Source: UBA1952 sp965246765 (lineage in GTDB: Bacteria; Bacteroidota; Bacteroidia; Chitinophagales; Chitinophagaceae). Taken from it: DNA of 64,000 bases. Location: positions 1 through 64,000 of the forward strand of contig CBDFFJ010000008.1 of NCBI GenBank assembly GCA_965246765.1, read 5' to 3'. Below are positions 16,902 through 25,783 of this stretch, in pieces (position 1 is the first letter of the stretch; each line of letters starts with the position of its first letter). The notes beneath the pieces are model-generated. The model saw only the letters and a list, made by a program, of their open reading frames with translations, was not told where the DNA came from and did no database searches. The translations under genes and the position numbers were made by a program.

Positions 16902-17789
16902 ATGTCCGTTCTCGTTAACAAGTCTTCCAAAGTAATCGTTCAAGGTTTCACCGGCACTGAAGGCACTTTTCATGCCTCTCAGATGATAGAATACGGTACA
17001 AACGTAGTAGGCGGCGTGACGCCTGCCAAGGGCGGCACGAGCCACCTGGAGCGCCCTGTTTTCAATACCGTAAAGGAAGCGGTTGATCAGACCGGCGCGG
17101 ACGTGTCTATCATCTTTGTACCACCTGCGTTTGCCGCCGATGCGATTATGGAAGCCGCCGATGCGGGTATTAAAGTCATTATCTGCATCACTGAAGGCAT
17201 TCCGGTGCAGGACATGGTGAGCGCGAAGGAATTTTTAAGCGGAAAAGACTGCCGGCTTATCGGCCCGAACTGCCCCGGCGTTATCACCGCAGGCGAGGCG
17301 AAGGTGGGCATCATGCCGGGCTTCGTGTTCAAGCCGGGCCGCATCGGCATCGTGTCAAAATCCGGCACGCTTACTTATGAGGCTGCCGACCAGGCCGTAA
17401 AAGCCGGCCTCGGCATCTCCACAGCCATCGGCATCGGCGGCGACCCGATTATCGGCACCACAACGCGCGAAGCGGTTGAGCTGCTGATGAACGACGACGA
17501 AACAGACGGCATAATCATGATTGGCGAAATCGGGGGCAACATGGAAGCCGAAGCCGCCAAGTGGCTGAAAGAAAATATGCGCAAGCCTGTTGTGGGCTTC
17601 ATCGCCGGTCAGACTGCGCCTCCGGGCCGCCGGATGGGCCACGCTGGCGCCATCGTAGGCGGCGAGGATGATACGGCTGCGGCCAAGATGAAGATTATGC
17701 GCGAATGCGGCATCAACGTGGTGGACAGCCCGGCGGATATTGGCAAGATGATGGCCGAGGTGCTGAACAAGAAGATGGCAACCGCATAG
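16902..17789 (+). CDS. sucD: succinate-CoA ligase, alpha subunit
   Basis: The ADP/GDP-forming succinyl-CoA synthetase subunit that carries the phosphohistidine; a TCA-cycle enzyme. At 295 residues it is full length. It has the CoA-binding loop VQGFTGTEGTFHASQM, GGVTPAKGG, the GPNCPG motif, VSKSGTLTYEA, and the active-site His in GHAGAIVGG. The beta subunit gene sucC is not adjacent. The stop is followed directly by a 31-base dispersed repeat and then anmK. Confidence 0.96.
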   Translation: MSVLVNKSSKVIVQGFTGTEGTFHASQMIEYGTNVVGGVTPAKGGTSHLERPVFNTVKEAVDQTGADVSIIFVPPAFAADAIMEAADAGIKVIICITEGIPVQDMVSAKEFLSGKDCRLIGPNCPGVITAGEAKVGIMPGFVFKPGRIGIVSKSGTLTYEAADQAVKAGLGISTAIGIGGDPIIGTTTREAVELLMNDDETDGIIMIGEIGGNMEAEAAKWLKENMRKPVVGFIAGQTAPPGRRMGHAGAIVGGEDDTAAAKMKIMRECGINVVDSPADIGKMMAEVLNKKMATA

Positions 17790-17820
17790 CAATCCGGTCG
17801 GAACGGCGCAGCCGGGCTGA
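17790..17820 (+). repeat. 31-base dispersed repeat, copy 1 (upstream of anmK)
   Basis: Matches 41059-41089 in 29 of 31 positions on the same strand. It begins right after the sucD stop and ends 28 bases before the anmK ATG. It contains the small palindrome CAGCCGGGCTG. Confidence 0.8.
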
Positions 17821-17848
17821 ACGGTTTCGCTACGGGAAAGCGTTCAAA

Positions 17849-18940
17849 ATGACTTACAAAGCAATAGGTTTAATGTCCGGCTCATCCTTAGATGGGCTGG
17901 ACATTTGTTTTGTACGGCTTTCAGAAAGGGGCGGAAGCTGGTCATATGAATGGGTAGCGACGGATTGCATTGAATATTCTAAGGAATGGGTCGCGCAATT
18001 GAAAGATGCGCATAAGCTGTCCGTACCAGACTTTCTAAAGCTGCATACCGCATACGGCCACCTCACAGGCAAGCTTGTAAAAGACTTTCTCTTAAAGAAT
18101 GCTCCGGCTGAGGAAGTGGATTTCATTGCCTCGCATGGCCACACCGTTTTTCATGAGCCGTACAACGCCACAACCTGCCAGATAGGCGACGGCGCAGCAG
18201 TTGCTGCTGAAACCGGCATCCCGGTAATCTCCGACCTGCGTAGCATGGACGTAGCCCTTAATGGACAAGGCGCTCCCATCGTCCCAATTGGCGACAGGCT
18301 GCTGTTTCCCGAATACGAATACCTGCTCAACCTCGGCGGCATAGCCAACATCAGCATTCAAAGTCGCGGCATCGCCTTTGACATCTGCCCCTGTAATCAG
18401 CTTCTGAATTATTACGCAGAGAAAGCCGGGATGGAATATGACGCCGGCGGCAAGCTTGCCAAAAGCGGTGATGTGGATGAAGAGATTGCCACCAACATTT
18501 CCATTCAGGAATACTACGCGCTCCAGCCGCCTAAATCGCTCGCCAACGATTTTTCAACAAACCGCATTCTGCCGGAAATTGATAAGGCTGGACTTTCGCC
18601 TTACGACGCGCTTGCAACCTGTGTGTCACATATTGTATCGCGCATTGCCGCGGCGCTTCAACCCTTTGCCGACAAAGACATTCCAGCCAAAATACTCGCA
18701 ACAGGTGGAGGCGCGTTCAATACATTTTTGATAGAAGAATTGCAGGCCGCATTGAAGCCATACAACATTCAAGTCGTTGTGCCGGAAAGCAAGTTGGTGC
18801 AATATAAAGAAGCCCTCATCATGGCGCTCATCGGAGCCTTACGCTGGCGGGGCGAAGTCAATGTGCTGTCCTCCGTAACCGGCGCAAAGCGCGACAGCAT
18901 TGGCGGCGCAATCTGGGCCGGTAAACCTTCCATGTCTTGA
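17849..18940 (+). CDS. anmK: anhydro-N-acetylmuramic acid kinase
   Basis: Phosphorylates and hydrolyses 1,6-anhydro-MurNAc to MurNAc-6-phosphate in peptidoglycan recycling. The start at 17849 (MTYKAIGLMSGSSLDGLD) is the first that fits the family; the longer in-frame frame overlaps sucD. The 363-residue product has the ATP-binding GLMSGSSLDGLD, catalytic-region SHGHTVFHEP, GDGAAVAAETGIPVISDLR, LNLGGIANIS and ATGGGAFNTFL. The last codons form one arm of a terminator-like hairpin. Confidence 0.94.
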   Translation: MTYKAIGLMSGSSLDGLDICFVRLSERGGSWSYEWVATDCIEYSKEWVAQLKDAHKLSVPDFLKLHTAYGHLTGKLVKDFLLKNAPAEEVDFIASHGHTVFHEPYNATTCQIGDGAAVAAETGIPVISDLRSMDVALNGQGAPIVPIGDRLLFPEYEYLLNLGGIANISIQSRGIAFDICPCNQLLNYYAEKAGMEYDAGGKLAKSGDVDEEIATNISIQEYYALQPPKSLANDFSTNRILPEIDKAGLSPYDALATCVSHIVSRIAAALQPFADKDIPAKILATGGGAFNTFLIEELQAALKPYNIQVVVPESKLVQYKEALIMALIGALRWRGEVNVLSSVTGAKRDSIGGAIWAGKPSMS

Positions 18941-18957
18941 AGACCTGGAAGGTTTTT
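18923..18957 (+). terminator. rho-independent terminator after anmK
   Basis: AAACCTTCCA (18923-18932) pairs with TGGAAGGTTT (18946-18955), extended inward by GTCT/AGAC around one mismatch, with a short TTTTT tail. It overlaps the anmK stop and could also serve the convergent serine hydrolase gene. Confidence 0.7.
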
Positions 18958-18961
18958 AGCT

Positions 18962-20182
18962 CTATTCCGCCCCTTCACCACCGGCATTCCGGCTGCTATC
19001 CGGCGAAGAGCCGTTCACGATATTATATACCGCCTGCGGCTGCCGGTAAATGCCGCTGTTGTATTTATTGCCCAGCACAATCACCGTAAAATTATCCATG
19101 ATAAAACGGTAGAAGCAGGTGTTGTTGCCATGCCACCAGCCGTTGTGGTAGATAATCTTGTAGCCGTCCGGATAGCAAAGCATCCGCCATCCGAGACCAT
19201 AGTTTTTGACACCGGCCTTCTCAAATGAGCAGGGGCCATACGCCATCTCCAGCGTGGCATTGCTCAAAAGCGTATTCTTATAAAGCGACTGATCCCAGCG
19301 GTACATATCCTCAACTGTGCTGTAGGTGCCTTTGTCCCCATAAATACCGTCTGCAAACATTATCGGCTCGCGCTGCCAGTTGTATTTGTAGCTGATGGTC
19401 GCTGTTTCGGGCAAGCCTTTTACCGGGTCGGAAACAAAGGTGTTGGTCATCCCCAGCGGGCCGAAAATATGCTCCTGCATGAACTGCGGATAGGGCTTCT
19501 CCGTCACCACCTCAATGATGCGGGCGAGTACGGCATAGTTCGTGTTGCTATAATGAAAGCGTGTGTTAGGCTTGAACTCAACCTTCGGTTTGTAGGCAGC
19601 AATCAGCTCCATCAGCTGCGCGTTATTAATTGGCGTGTTGTGGTCTTTGCGGTAATTGTCAACCCAATGCGTATAGTCCGGCAGGCCGCTGCGGTGGCAG
19701 AGCATCATGCGCAGCGTAATGCCTTCATAAGGCCAGCTTTTGATGTAATCCGACACCGGCTTGTCTATGTCCAGATACTTTTTTTCATGGAGATAAAGCA
19801 CAGCGCCGCCGGTCAGGGTTTTAGAAGTGGAAGCTAATTGGGAAGCGGTATTCGGCGCCCACGGCAAGCCTTTCTCACGATTGGCAACGCCGAAATAGCG
19901 CTCGTAAAGTATCTGTCCCTTGTAGCCCACTAACACGCTGCCATTGAAGCCACCACGCACCTGAACGCTGTAAAAAGAATCCAGCCGCTTGCGTATGGCC
20001 TGCCACTCGGCAGTAGAAGTATCGGCATACGGGATGGCGACCGCGCCGAGCTTCTTGGGCTGCTCGTGAAAACGAGGCGGAGGCGGGGATGCCTGAACCT
20101 GCCCTCTATCAGAATGGCAGGCCACAAGGCAGGTGCAAAGCACCGGGAATGAAAGGAGTATATGAAGGACGCGACGCAGCAC
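18962..20182 (-). CDS. beta-lactamase-family serine hydrolase, lipoprotein
   Basis: A 406-residue class-C-like serine hydrolase. The signal peptide ends in a lipobox (CLVAC, Cys at residue 22). The catalytic SxxK is STSK in SQLASTSKTLTGGAVLYL, the YxN is YSN in FHYSNTNYAVLARI, and the third motif region is IIYHNGWWHGNNTCFY. Such periplasmic enzymes may be carboxypeptidases, esterases or peptidases; resistance to beta-lactams cannot be assumed. It is convergent with anmK, a peptidoglycan-recycling gene, though no direct link is shown. An exact TAACTTTG -7 box lies upstream. Confidence 0.9.
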   Translation of the reverse strand: MLRRVLHILLSFPVLCTCLVACHSDRGQVQASPPPPRFHEQPKKLGAVAIPYADTSTAEWQAIRKRLDSFYSVQVRGGFNGSVLVGYKGQILYERYFGVANREKGLPWAPNTASQLASTSKTLTGGAVLYLHEKKYLDIDKPVSDYIKSWPYEGITLRMMLCHRSGLPDYTHWVDNYRKDHNTPINNAQLMELIAAYKPKVEFKPNTRFHYSNTNYAVLARIIEVVTEKPYPQFMQEHIFGPLGMTNTFVSDPVKGLPETATISYKYNWQREPIMFADGIYGDKGTYSTVEDMYRWDQSLYKNTLLSNATLEMAYGPCSFEKAGVKNYGLGWRMLCYPDGYKIIYHNGWWHGNNTCFYRFIMDNFTVIVLGNKYNSGIYRQPQAVYNIVNGSSPDSSRNAGGEGAE

Positions 20183-20205
20183 GACGGTTGATTTTTAGAA
20201 GGCGG

Positions 20206-20213
20206 CAAAGTTA
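20206..20213 (-). promoter_or_regulatory. -7 box upstream of serine hydrolase gene
   Basis: The minus strand reads TAACTTTG followed by CCGCC, an exact TANNTTTG match 23 bases before the ATG at 20182. No clear -33 element was identified. Confidence 0.45.
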
Positions 20214-20221
20214 GGCCAAGG

Positions 20222-20818
20222 CTACAGGGCTTGCCCCTTCAACTCCGCTTTTACAAACAGCTTGACCGCATCCATCAGCTCGTAATAACACTGCGCAAGT
20301 TGGTAGTATCGGCCCACGAAAATGTTGTACGCCTCATCAATAGGCGGCATGTGCTGCGCGCGCCGTTCCAACCCGCCCAGCGACTTGCGGATGCCTTGCA
20401 GTGTGCGCGAATTATAAAGCCAGTTATGCTCGCGCATATGCGGGAAATATTGCGCGAAGCGTGGCGGATGCCAGGCAGTAGTATCAGCAAGCTGCGCATA
20501 GGTTGTTTGCGCGAAATGCGCCAAGGCTTCCTCCGAGTTGAAGCAAGCCGGGTCATTGGCAAGGAAATGATCCCACAGTATGTCCAGAATAGGCCCTGCG
20601 TAAAGATGATACGGCTCACGAAACCAGATTTTCGCACGGCCTACAGAAGGATGCTCATCCGCAAAAGCGTCAATCTTCCGGTGAAGGCGGATGCCGGCCG
20701 CAATGCCTTCCGGGAAATCCGCTAAAGCCTTCTGGCCCTTCACATGGTCGGCAATCATATTCCCCGTCAGGATGAGTGGCTCGCCGAAGGAGAGGTAGGC
20801 GTGGGCGAGGTAGTTCAT
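20222..20818 (-). CDS. acpH: acyl carrier protein phosphodiesterase
   Basis: A 198-residue member of the AcpH/DUF479 family, which removes 4'-phosphopantetheine from acyl carrier protein. The signature N-terminus MNYLAHAYLSFGEPLILTGN and MIADHVKGQKALADFPEGI, then IRLHRKIDAFADEHP with metal-binding His and Asp residues and ILDILWDHFLA, are all present. Its ATG overlaps the stop of the upstream FUSC gene (ATGA), so the two are translationally coupled, although no functional link is known. Confidence 0.9.
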   Translation of the reverse strand: MNYLAHAYLSFGEPLILTGNMIADHVKGQKALADFPEGIAAGIRLHRKIDAFADEHPSVGRAKIWFREPYHLYAGPILDILWDHFLANDPACFNSEEALAHFAQTTYAQLADTTAWHPPRFAQYFPHMREHNWLYNSRTLQGIRKSLGGLERRAQHMPPIDEAYNIFVGRYYQLAQCYYELMDAVKLFVKAELKGQAL

Positions 20819-23019
20819 GCGTTGGAAGGTACGAGGGAAGGCTGTGGCGACGGCGGTGCAGGAAGAAGCGTCTGTAGATTTTGCAGCAGCAACTTCAGCT
20901 CAGTATGCAGTCGGCTCAGGTATAGTTTCTGCGCAGCATTCAGTCGCGGCAGTGCGTCTGCAATTTCAAAATTTTCATCTTCCCGCAGGGGCTTTCTTGA
21001 GAAAGGCTTTGCCAGTTGGAGCGCTTCTTCAAAAAGTTTTGCGCAGGCTTCTGCCAGCTCCCGGTCGGCAGCATCGGCAGTAGCGGCGGTCTCGTCATAA
21101 CGGTCACTGTCTATTTCCAGATGAAAATTATTCAGCTCCCGCGTGATGCGTACGCTGTGCATGATTAGCTGATAGTAAGCTGCGTAATCGCGCCGCAGCC
21201 CGCCTGGTTCCTGCACCGCGCGGTTGAAGGAATCAAAGGCATTGCTGTTAGCTACTTCCGCCACGCGCTTGAATCGCGTCCAGGTGAGCGCAGTGCGTTC
21301 AGAAAAAGTCGCGGAGAAGTAGGCCCAGTTTCGCGCAAGCGCTCCGGCCAGCAGTCGTGGCAGCCATTTTCTATCCCAGGCAGGCAGCAGCAGAAAACCG
21401 GCGGTTACACCGATGATAGCGCCCAAAAGTGTGAGGCCGGCACGCAGAAGAATGATTTGCTTGTCCAGTTCCTGCGAGACGGAGAAGAGGACAACAAGGT
21501 TAAGCGTAATGAAGAATGCGCTGACGCGGTATTGCGCTTTGAAGAAATGAATCATCAGGATGGCTGAGCAAAACAGCATAGCTTCCTTTAGATGAAGATG
21601 CGCCGGTAGGAGCAATAGCAATCCGCCCGCAATGCCGCCAGCAACGGTTCCAATAAGCCGGTCAATAGCCTTGCGGATGGTGGCGACGAAATAGGGCTGC
21701 ATGACAATGATGACGGTGAACGGCAGCCAGTAGCCGTGGTTAATGTGAAACCAGCGGGAGATGCCGACTGCCAGCGCGGCCGCCAGCGCCGTACGCGCCG
21801 CATAGCGCGCCGTGTGCGAGTCAATAGAAAAAAGCAGCCGCAGCGAGCGCCACCAATGCTTTGGATGCAGCACGTAAATCGTCTTCATCACCGGATAGGC
21901 GCGGAACATGGGCACCTCGGCAACGCCTTCCAGCCGCTGCATAGAGCGCTCCATCAGGCGGCCACAGCGGGTGGCAAGCTGCATCACCCGCCGCACTGCC
22001 TGTGTGATGCCGAGCGAGGTAGGCGTGCGGTGCTCTTCCAGCGCCGTGAGCGCAATGCGAATGCTGTCCACCGCATCACGCATGAGCAAGGTTTCTTCGG
22101 GACGGCGGGTGAGTACTAGTACACTCATTCTTTCAGAAGAAATGCGCAGCGCGCGAAAGAGCTTGGCCAGCCGGATGCGCAGTGCTTCTTCCACACTTTG
22201 CAGACGAATGCCTTCCAGCTCTTCCGCGATTGCAGTCATGTGCGTAGCTACGAGCGCTGCAGATTTGCGCACCTGCGCCAACTGGTATTCCGCTCCTTTG
22301 CCTTCCTTGCCGCGCAGTTGGTGCGCAGCCCGCTCGTGAAATGCAAACGAGACGTCTATCGCCGCCCGCACTTCTTTTTCCGCGATGTACAGCTCCCGCT
22401 GATTGGCGCGCGCGGCCCGGCCATCCCAACCCGCGGCAATCTTCGCCATCAGTCCCGCCGATGCCCGCCAGATGCCTGAAATAGTGCGGCGATAAGGTTG
22501 CTGCTCGCGCACGGCTAAGGCGGTTGTGAGGCCAAGCAATGTATTCCACGCGCCACCGATAAGCGTGAGCAGCATCCGCTCTTTCAAGTCGGTACCGCTT
22601 GCAGGATGCGCGTTGGCGATGAGGAACATTACATACAGACACAGCGAAAGGCCGCTGCCGCGCTCGCCGAGGTTTTTGAATAATCCGGCCAGGAAAGCGA
22701 CGCCTAACATGCAGCCCACACTCCAAACCGCTGAGCCGCCGGTTACGCTGCCCAGAAGTGTTGCCGCAAGCGTCAGCATTGCGCCGCCGAGCAGGATGCG
22801 CAGGCGCTGTGCGAAAGTGCCTTTGAGCGCTACCCAGCAAATGCAATCCGCCGTCAGCGCTATCCACTCGCCCGCTTCCGGCAGGCCCACGCTGATGCCC
22901 CATGCTACGGGCACAACGGTGGCAATGGCCATGCGCAGTCCCCAGGTGAGCGATGGCTCTACCAGTTCACGGTCGCGCAGTGCGCGGAGCTTTTGGCGGT
23001 ATGGGATGGGGAAGGACAA
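20815..23019 (-). CDS. FUSC-family inner-membrane exporter (YccS/AaeB-like)
   Basis: A 734-residue membrane protein with two blocks of transmembrane helices (residues about 28-160 and 400-530) separated by and followed by long cytoplasmic helical regions. This is the duplicated architecture of the fusaric-acid-resistance/aromatic-acid exporter family. Typical segments are GLRMAIATVVPVAWGISVGL in the first block and YWLPFTVIIVMQPYFVATIR with IGTVAGGIAGG in the second. Substrates of relatives are aromatic acids or fusaric acid; here it is unknown. It is translationally coupled to acpH. Confidence 0.87.
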   Translation of the reverse strand: MSFPIPYRQKLRALRDRELVEPSLTWGLRMAIATVVPVAWGISVGLPEAGEWIALTADCICWVALKGTFAQRLRILLGGAMLTLAATLLGSVTGGSAVWSVGCMLGVAFLAGLFKNLGERGSGLSLCLYVMFLIANAHPASGTDLKERMLLTLIGGAWNTLLGLTTALAVREQQPYRRTISGIWRASAGLMAKIAAGWDGRAARANQRELYIAEKEVRAAIDVSFAFHERAAHQLRGKEGKGAEYQLAQVRKSAALVATHMTAIAEELEGIRLQSVEEALRIRLAKLFRALRISSERMSVLVLTRRPEETLLMRDAVDSIRIALTALEEHRTPTSLGITQAVRRVMQLATRCGRLMERSMQRLEGVAEVPMFRAYPVMKTIYVLHPKHWWRSLRLLFSIDSHTARYAARTALAAALAVGISRWFHINHGYWLPFTVIIVMQPYFVATIRKAIDRLIGTVAGGIAGGLLLLLPAHLHLKEAMLFCSAILMIHFFKAQYRVSAFFITLNLVVLFSVSQELDKQIILLRAGLTLLGAIIGVTAGFLLLPAWDRKWLPRLLAGALARNWAYFSATFSERTALTWTRFKRVAEVANSNAFDSFNRAVQEPGGLRRDYAAYYQLIMHSVRITRELNNFHLEIDSDRYDETAATADAADRELAEACAKLFEEALQLAKPFSRKPLREDENFEIADALPRLNAAQKLYLSRLHTELKLLLQNLQTLLPAPPSPQPSLVPSNA

Positions 23020-23086
23020 GAGATTTTAGAAGAAAAAAAGAAGAACGATGAGCAGTTGTCGGTTAAAGCAATGCGGAGGTTAGCAT

Positions 23087-23199
23087 TTGCTGCTGCCCCG
23101 TTACAGCGACTTTGTCATTCCGTAGGAATCTGTTTGTAGCTGTGCTTGACCATGGCTGAACAGATTCCTACGGAATGACAAAGATTGGGCGAGCAGCAA
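23087..23199. repeat. two-tier nested hairpin element, TTGTCAT type, copy 2
   Basis: The inner arms 23110-23134 and 23159-23183 are a perfect 25-base inverted repeat around a 24-base loop, starting CTTTGTCATTCCGTAGGAAT. Outer arms TTGCTGCT (23087-23094) and AGCAGCAA (23192-23199) are also inverted. The right flank ACAAAGATTGGG resembles that of copy 3. It fills the gap between the FUSC and TlpA-like genes. Confidence 0.85.
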
Positions 23200-23209
23200 T
23201 CCCGTCTAA

Positions 23210-23689
23210 CTATTTCAGCTTGTCAACAATATCCGCGATTTCAGCCGCCGTTACCGTCCGCTCCAGGAAGAGCTTGTAATTATTGCGCGCGGAAATAATC
23301 ATCGTTCCCGGCAGCGCACCCGACCAGGCGTTGTCAATCTTTGGGATGAATTCGTTGGCGTTGGTCTCGCTGAACCAGACCACTTCCGGCTCCAGCTTTT
23401 TCTTTTTCACGTACGCGCTGAGCTTCGCAGGATACGAATCCGGGAAGTCAAAAGAGACGAGCAGAACCTTCACCTTCTGGCCTGCGTAGCGTTTTTGCAG
23501 TGCGGTAAATTGCGGCAGCTCTGCCACGCATGGCGCACACCAGGTAGCCCAAAAGTTGATGATGTAGGTTGTATCCTTGTTCCTGGCGCGCGCCATTAGC
23601 TTATCGGCAGAATAAGCAGGAATGGATTGCGCAAGCGCAGTATGAGCAAATGAAAAAAGTATAGCGAGTAAAATAATAATCCGGTTCAT
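23210..23689 (-). CDS. TlpA-like periplasmic thioredoxin
   Basis: A 159-residue thiol-disulfide oxidoreductase. The start is the ATG at 23689 because it opens a signal peptide (MNRIIILLAILFSFAHTALA); the longer frame has no support. The thioredoxin fold follows, with active-site WCAPC in IINFWATWCAPCVAELPQF and the cis-Pro region ALPGTMII. It probably reduces periplasmic disulfides, for example in cytochrome c maturation. No partner gene is adjacent on this strand. Confidence 0.9.
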   Translation of the reverse strand: MNRIIILLAILFSFAHTALAQSIPAYSADKLMARARNKDTTYIINFWATWCAPCVAELPQFTALQKRYAGQKVKVLLVSFDFPDSYPAKLSAYVKKKKLEPEVVWFSETNANEFIPKIDNAWSGALPGTMIISARNNYKLFLERTVTAAEIADIVDKLK

Positions 23690-23775
23690 GGCTGCAAAAG
23701 TGAACCCCATTTCCGGGCTTTGCTCCGCATAGTCCGAATTTTGGGACGGCATTATTTTAGTTTGGCTATTCTTAT

Positions 23776-24753
23776 ATGAGCATCATTCAAAAAGCAGCCC
23801 GTTTCTACCTCGCTGCGTTGTGCTTTACCGTCGCCATTTCCAGTTGCAATGATGATGCGCCGCCGGTGGCAAAGCGCATTGAAAAGACTTTTAAGAAGGA
23901 TACGGCTGTTGAAAAGAAGGCAGAAGCGCCGCTACCTGCGTTCCGCTACTACTTTCTTTCCATGCGCAATAAGAACAAGGCTGTCCGCGATAGCGCCCTG
24001 GCCGTTTTCAAAGCGCTGTCGCCCGCCGAACAGAAAATTGTATTGAAGCTGAACCGTGTGGATGCGGCTTCGTGGAAGCGGCTTGACACGATGATTGTCC
24101 CGGAGAAGATTGATACAGCCTGGATGGCGTATTCCGTATTCCCAGTGGAGCTGCCGCTGCTGAAAGACGTGCGCAAGATGATATTCTTTGCTTATTACCC
24201 GGAAGCCTTCGGAATCTATGAAAGCGGTAAGCTCACACATTGGGGCCCGACGAACATGGGCAAGAAAGCATCGCCTACCCCGACCGGCCTTTTCTCCTGC
24301 AACTGGAAGGCGCTGGAAACGGTGAGCACGGTGGATGACGACTGGATTCTGAAATGGAATTTCAACGTCTGGAACAAAGGTGGCGTCGGCTTTCACCTGT
24401 ACCAATTGCCCGGTTATCCCGCCTCGCACTCCTGCATGAGGCTGCTGGAAGAAGACGCGCGTTTCCTTTACGACTGGGCCGACCAATGGATACTACGCAA
24501 CGGCGAGTTGGCCGCGCAGGGAACGCCCGTGCTCATCTTCGGCGCGTATCCCTTCGGGCAAGGCAAGCCGTGGTGGAAGCTGGTGGAAAATCCTGCCGCG
24601 CTGAATGTGCCTGCTGATACGCTGAATGCGCTGGTACAGCCGCAGTTGGAAAAAATTCTGGCGAGGCAATCGCACCGTGATAGCGTGGTGGCTGCGATGC
24701 CGCGGAAGGCTTCGTCTGATAGCGGTGTTGTGAAGGCGGCGGTGCAGCCTTAA
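23776..24753 (+). CDS. L,D-transpeptidase (YkuD domain) lipoprotein
   Basis: A 325-residue envelope protein with a lipobox (AISSC, Cys at residue 24). A helical region precedes the YkuD domain. The catalytic stretch GVGFHLYQLPGYPASHSCMR keeps the family pattern of His, then SHxC with the nucleophilic Cys, upstream of the conserved Arg. Substrate-loop residues SPTPTGLF are also typical. The enzyme class makes 3-3 peptidoglycan cross-links or attaches proteins. The C-terminus is a low-complexity tail. It diverges from the TlpA-like gene 86 bases away. Confidence 0.88.
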   Translation: MSIIQKAARFYLAALCFTVAISSCNDDAPPVAKRIEKTFKKDTAVEKKAEAPLPAFRYYFLSMRNKNKAVRDSALAVFKALSPAEQKIVLKLNRVDAASWKRLDTMIVPEKIDTAWMAYSVFPVELPLLKDVRKMIFFAYYPEAFGIYESGKLTHWGPTNMGKKASPTPTGLFSCNWKALETVSTVDDDWILKWNFNVWNKGGVGFHLYQLPGYPASHSCMRLLEEDARFLYDWADQWILRNGELAAQGTPVLIFGAYPFGQGKPWWKLVENPAALNVPADTLNALVQPQLEKILARQSHRDSVVAAMPRKASSDSGVVKAAVQP

Positions 24754-24767
24754 TAACCTTCAAAGAT

Positions 24768-25129
24768 TCAGTCGCCGCTTTGCGGGATGTTGTGCAGCCG
24801 CATGAGTGACAGTTTATCCCAATAGCCGCGCTGGAAGACGATTTTGCCGTCAATCACATGGAAGAAGCCGCAGCCGCGCAGGCCTTTCGGGTCGTACCAT
24901 TCTAAGATAGCCCACTCGCCGTCTTCAAAGATGTTGTCGGGAATGCAGACCATCTCCGCAGCCGCAAATTCCGTCTCAAACATCCTCTGGATGGCGGCTT
25001 TGCCGATGACTGGCTCATTGGCGACCTGGTGGTTCGTAGCGAAGTCGGCGTAGAGGTCGGTGATGGCGGCTGCGTCGGCGCTGTTGAATGCGGCGAGCCA
25101 TTGGAGGATGGTTTCTTTGGGGTAGGCAT
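24768..25129 (-). pseudogene. SnoaL/NTF2-like protein, frameshifted near its start
   Basis: From about 25118 down to 24768 one frame encodes a complete small NTF2-fold protein (KETILQWLAAFNSADAAAI, then FATNHQVANEPVIGKAAIQR, EWAILEWYDPKGLRGCGFF, FQRGYWDKLSLMRLHNIP), as in SnoaL-like polyketide-cyclase relatives. That frame has no start codon: it opens straight from a stop at 25131-25133. The only ATG (25127-25129) is one frame off and gives MPTPK. One more G in the GGGG run at 25119-25122 would join the ATG to the body. It is therefore a one-base deletion or a homopolymer miscall. Function of the intact form is unknown. Confidence 0.75.
25119..25122 (-). other. probable single-base frameshift site in SnoaL-like gene
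   Basis: The plus-strand run GGGG (coding strand CCCC) appears one base short. With a fifth base the ATG at 25129 reads MPTPKETI into the long frame. Confidence 0.65.
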
Positions 25130-25138
25130 ATTAGCGGC

Positions 25139-25498
25139 CTATTCGTTTGAATCCTCGTCCTGACGCATGATTTCAGAAACTAGCTTAATCAATTCACCTA
25201 ACTCGGCAACGCTGATATCGTCCTGCTCATTCTTGACGTAAATCGTCAGTAAATAAACCGTTTCGCCTTCAACAAAGACGTTGGTGATTACACGTGCGCC
25301 GCCGCGTTTGCCTTTGTTTGCAGATGCGATGCCGATACGTATTTTGTAACAGCTATTGCCAATCGGCGTGCCTAAGCTTGGCTGTTGCGCTAACTGTTCA
25401 ATCAGTTTTGCGTACTCCACCTTTAGCGACGGATATTTCTTTACAAGCTTCTTCAGCGCCTTGATAAACGGCCGCAGCGGAATGACCTTATAGCTCAT
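25139..25498 (-). CDS. RelE/ParE-type toxin
   Basis: A 119-residue small basic protein of the RelE-like toxin fold. The N-terminus has PLRPFIKALKKLVKKYPSLK. The core is SCYKIRIGIASANKGKRGGARVI with a strongly basic loop, then VYLLTIYVKNEQDDI, a common signature of Bacteroidota RelE-type toxins that cleave mRNA at the ribosome. It overlaps the antitoxin gene by 11 bases in antitoxin-toxin order, consistent with one operon. A degradative or stress role is inferred from family only. Confidence 0.82.
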   Translation of the reverse strand: MSYKVIPLRPFIKALKKLVKKYPSLKVEYAKLIEQLAQQPSLGTPIGNSCYKIRIGIASANKGKRGGARVITNVFVEGETVYLLTIYVKNEQDDISVAELGELIKLVSEIMRQDEDSNE

Positions 25499-25694
25499 CC
25501 AGCAATTCTTTGGCAGATTTTAATTGAACCAGTCCTTTTTTATGAAGTTCAATCTGCTCAAATCCTTCCTTGAAATCTTTAAGCAGGCCAGCTTTAAAGC
25601 CGGAAAGGCGCTTCATCTTGACGAAAGGCAAGCTTTCCAACACTTCCAGCAGTGCTTCCGCTTTTGACTCTTTTATTTCCAGTAAAACGTTCAT
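25488..25694 (-). CDS. antitoxin partner of RelE-type toxin
   Basis: A 68-residue protein with the start taken at 25694 (MNVLLEIKESKAEALLEVLE). It resembles small antitoxins whose acidic N-terminal helix precedes a C-terminal toxin-binding tail (EGFEQIELHKKGLVQLKSAK). It has no recognisable helix-turn-helix, so autoregulation would need the complex or the N-terminal region. It is overlapped by the toxin gene. An in-frame upstream ATG at 25712 would add six residues and cannot be excluded. Confidence 0.72.
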   Translation of the reverse strand: MNVLLEIKESKAEALLEVLESLPFVKMKRLSGFKAGLLKDFKEGFEQIELHKKGLVQLKSAKELLDEL

Positions 25695-25783
25695 ATCGCT
25701 GCCTTTTCTCAAAGCTACAACAAAGCTGCCGCAGCTTAGAAGTGCCTTGACAAGTCCTGCTAGCGAACCCTGATAGTTGCCGT

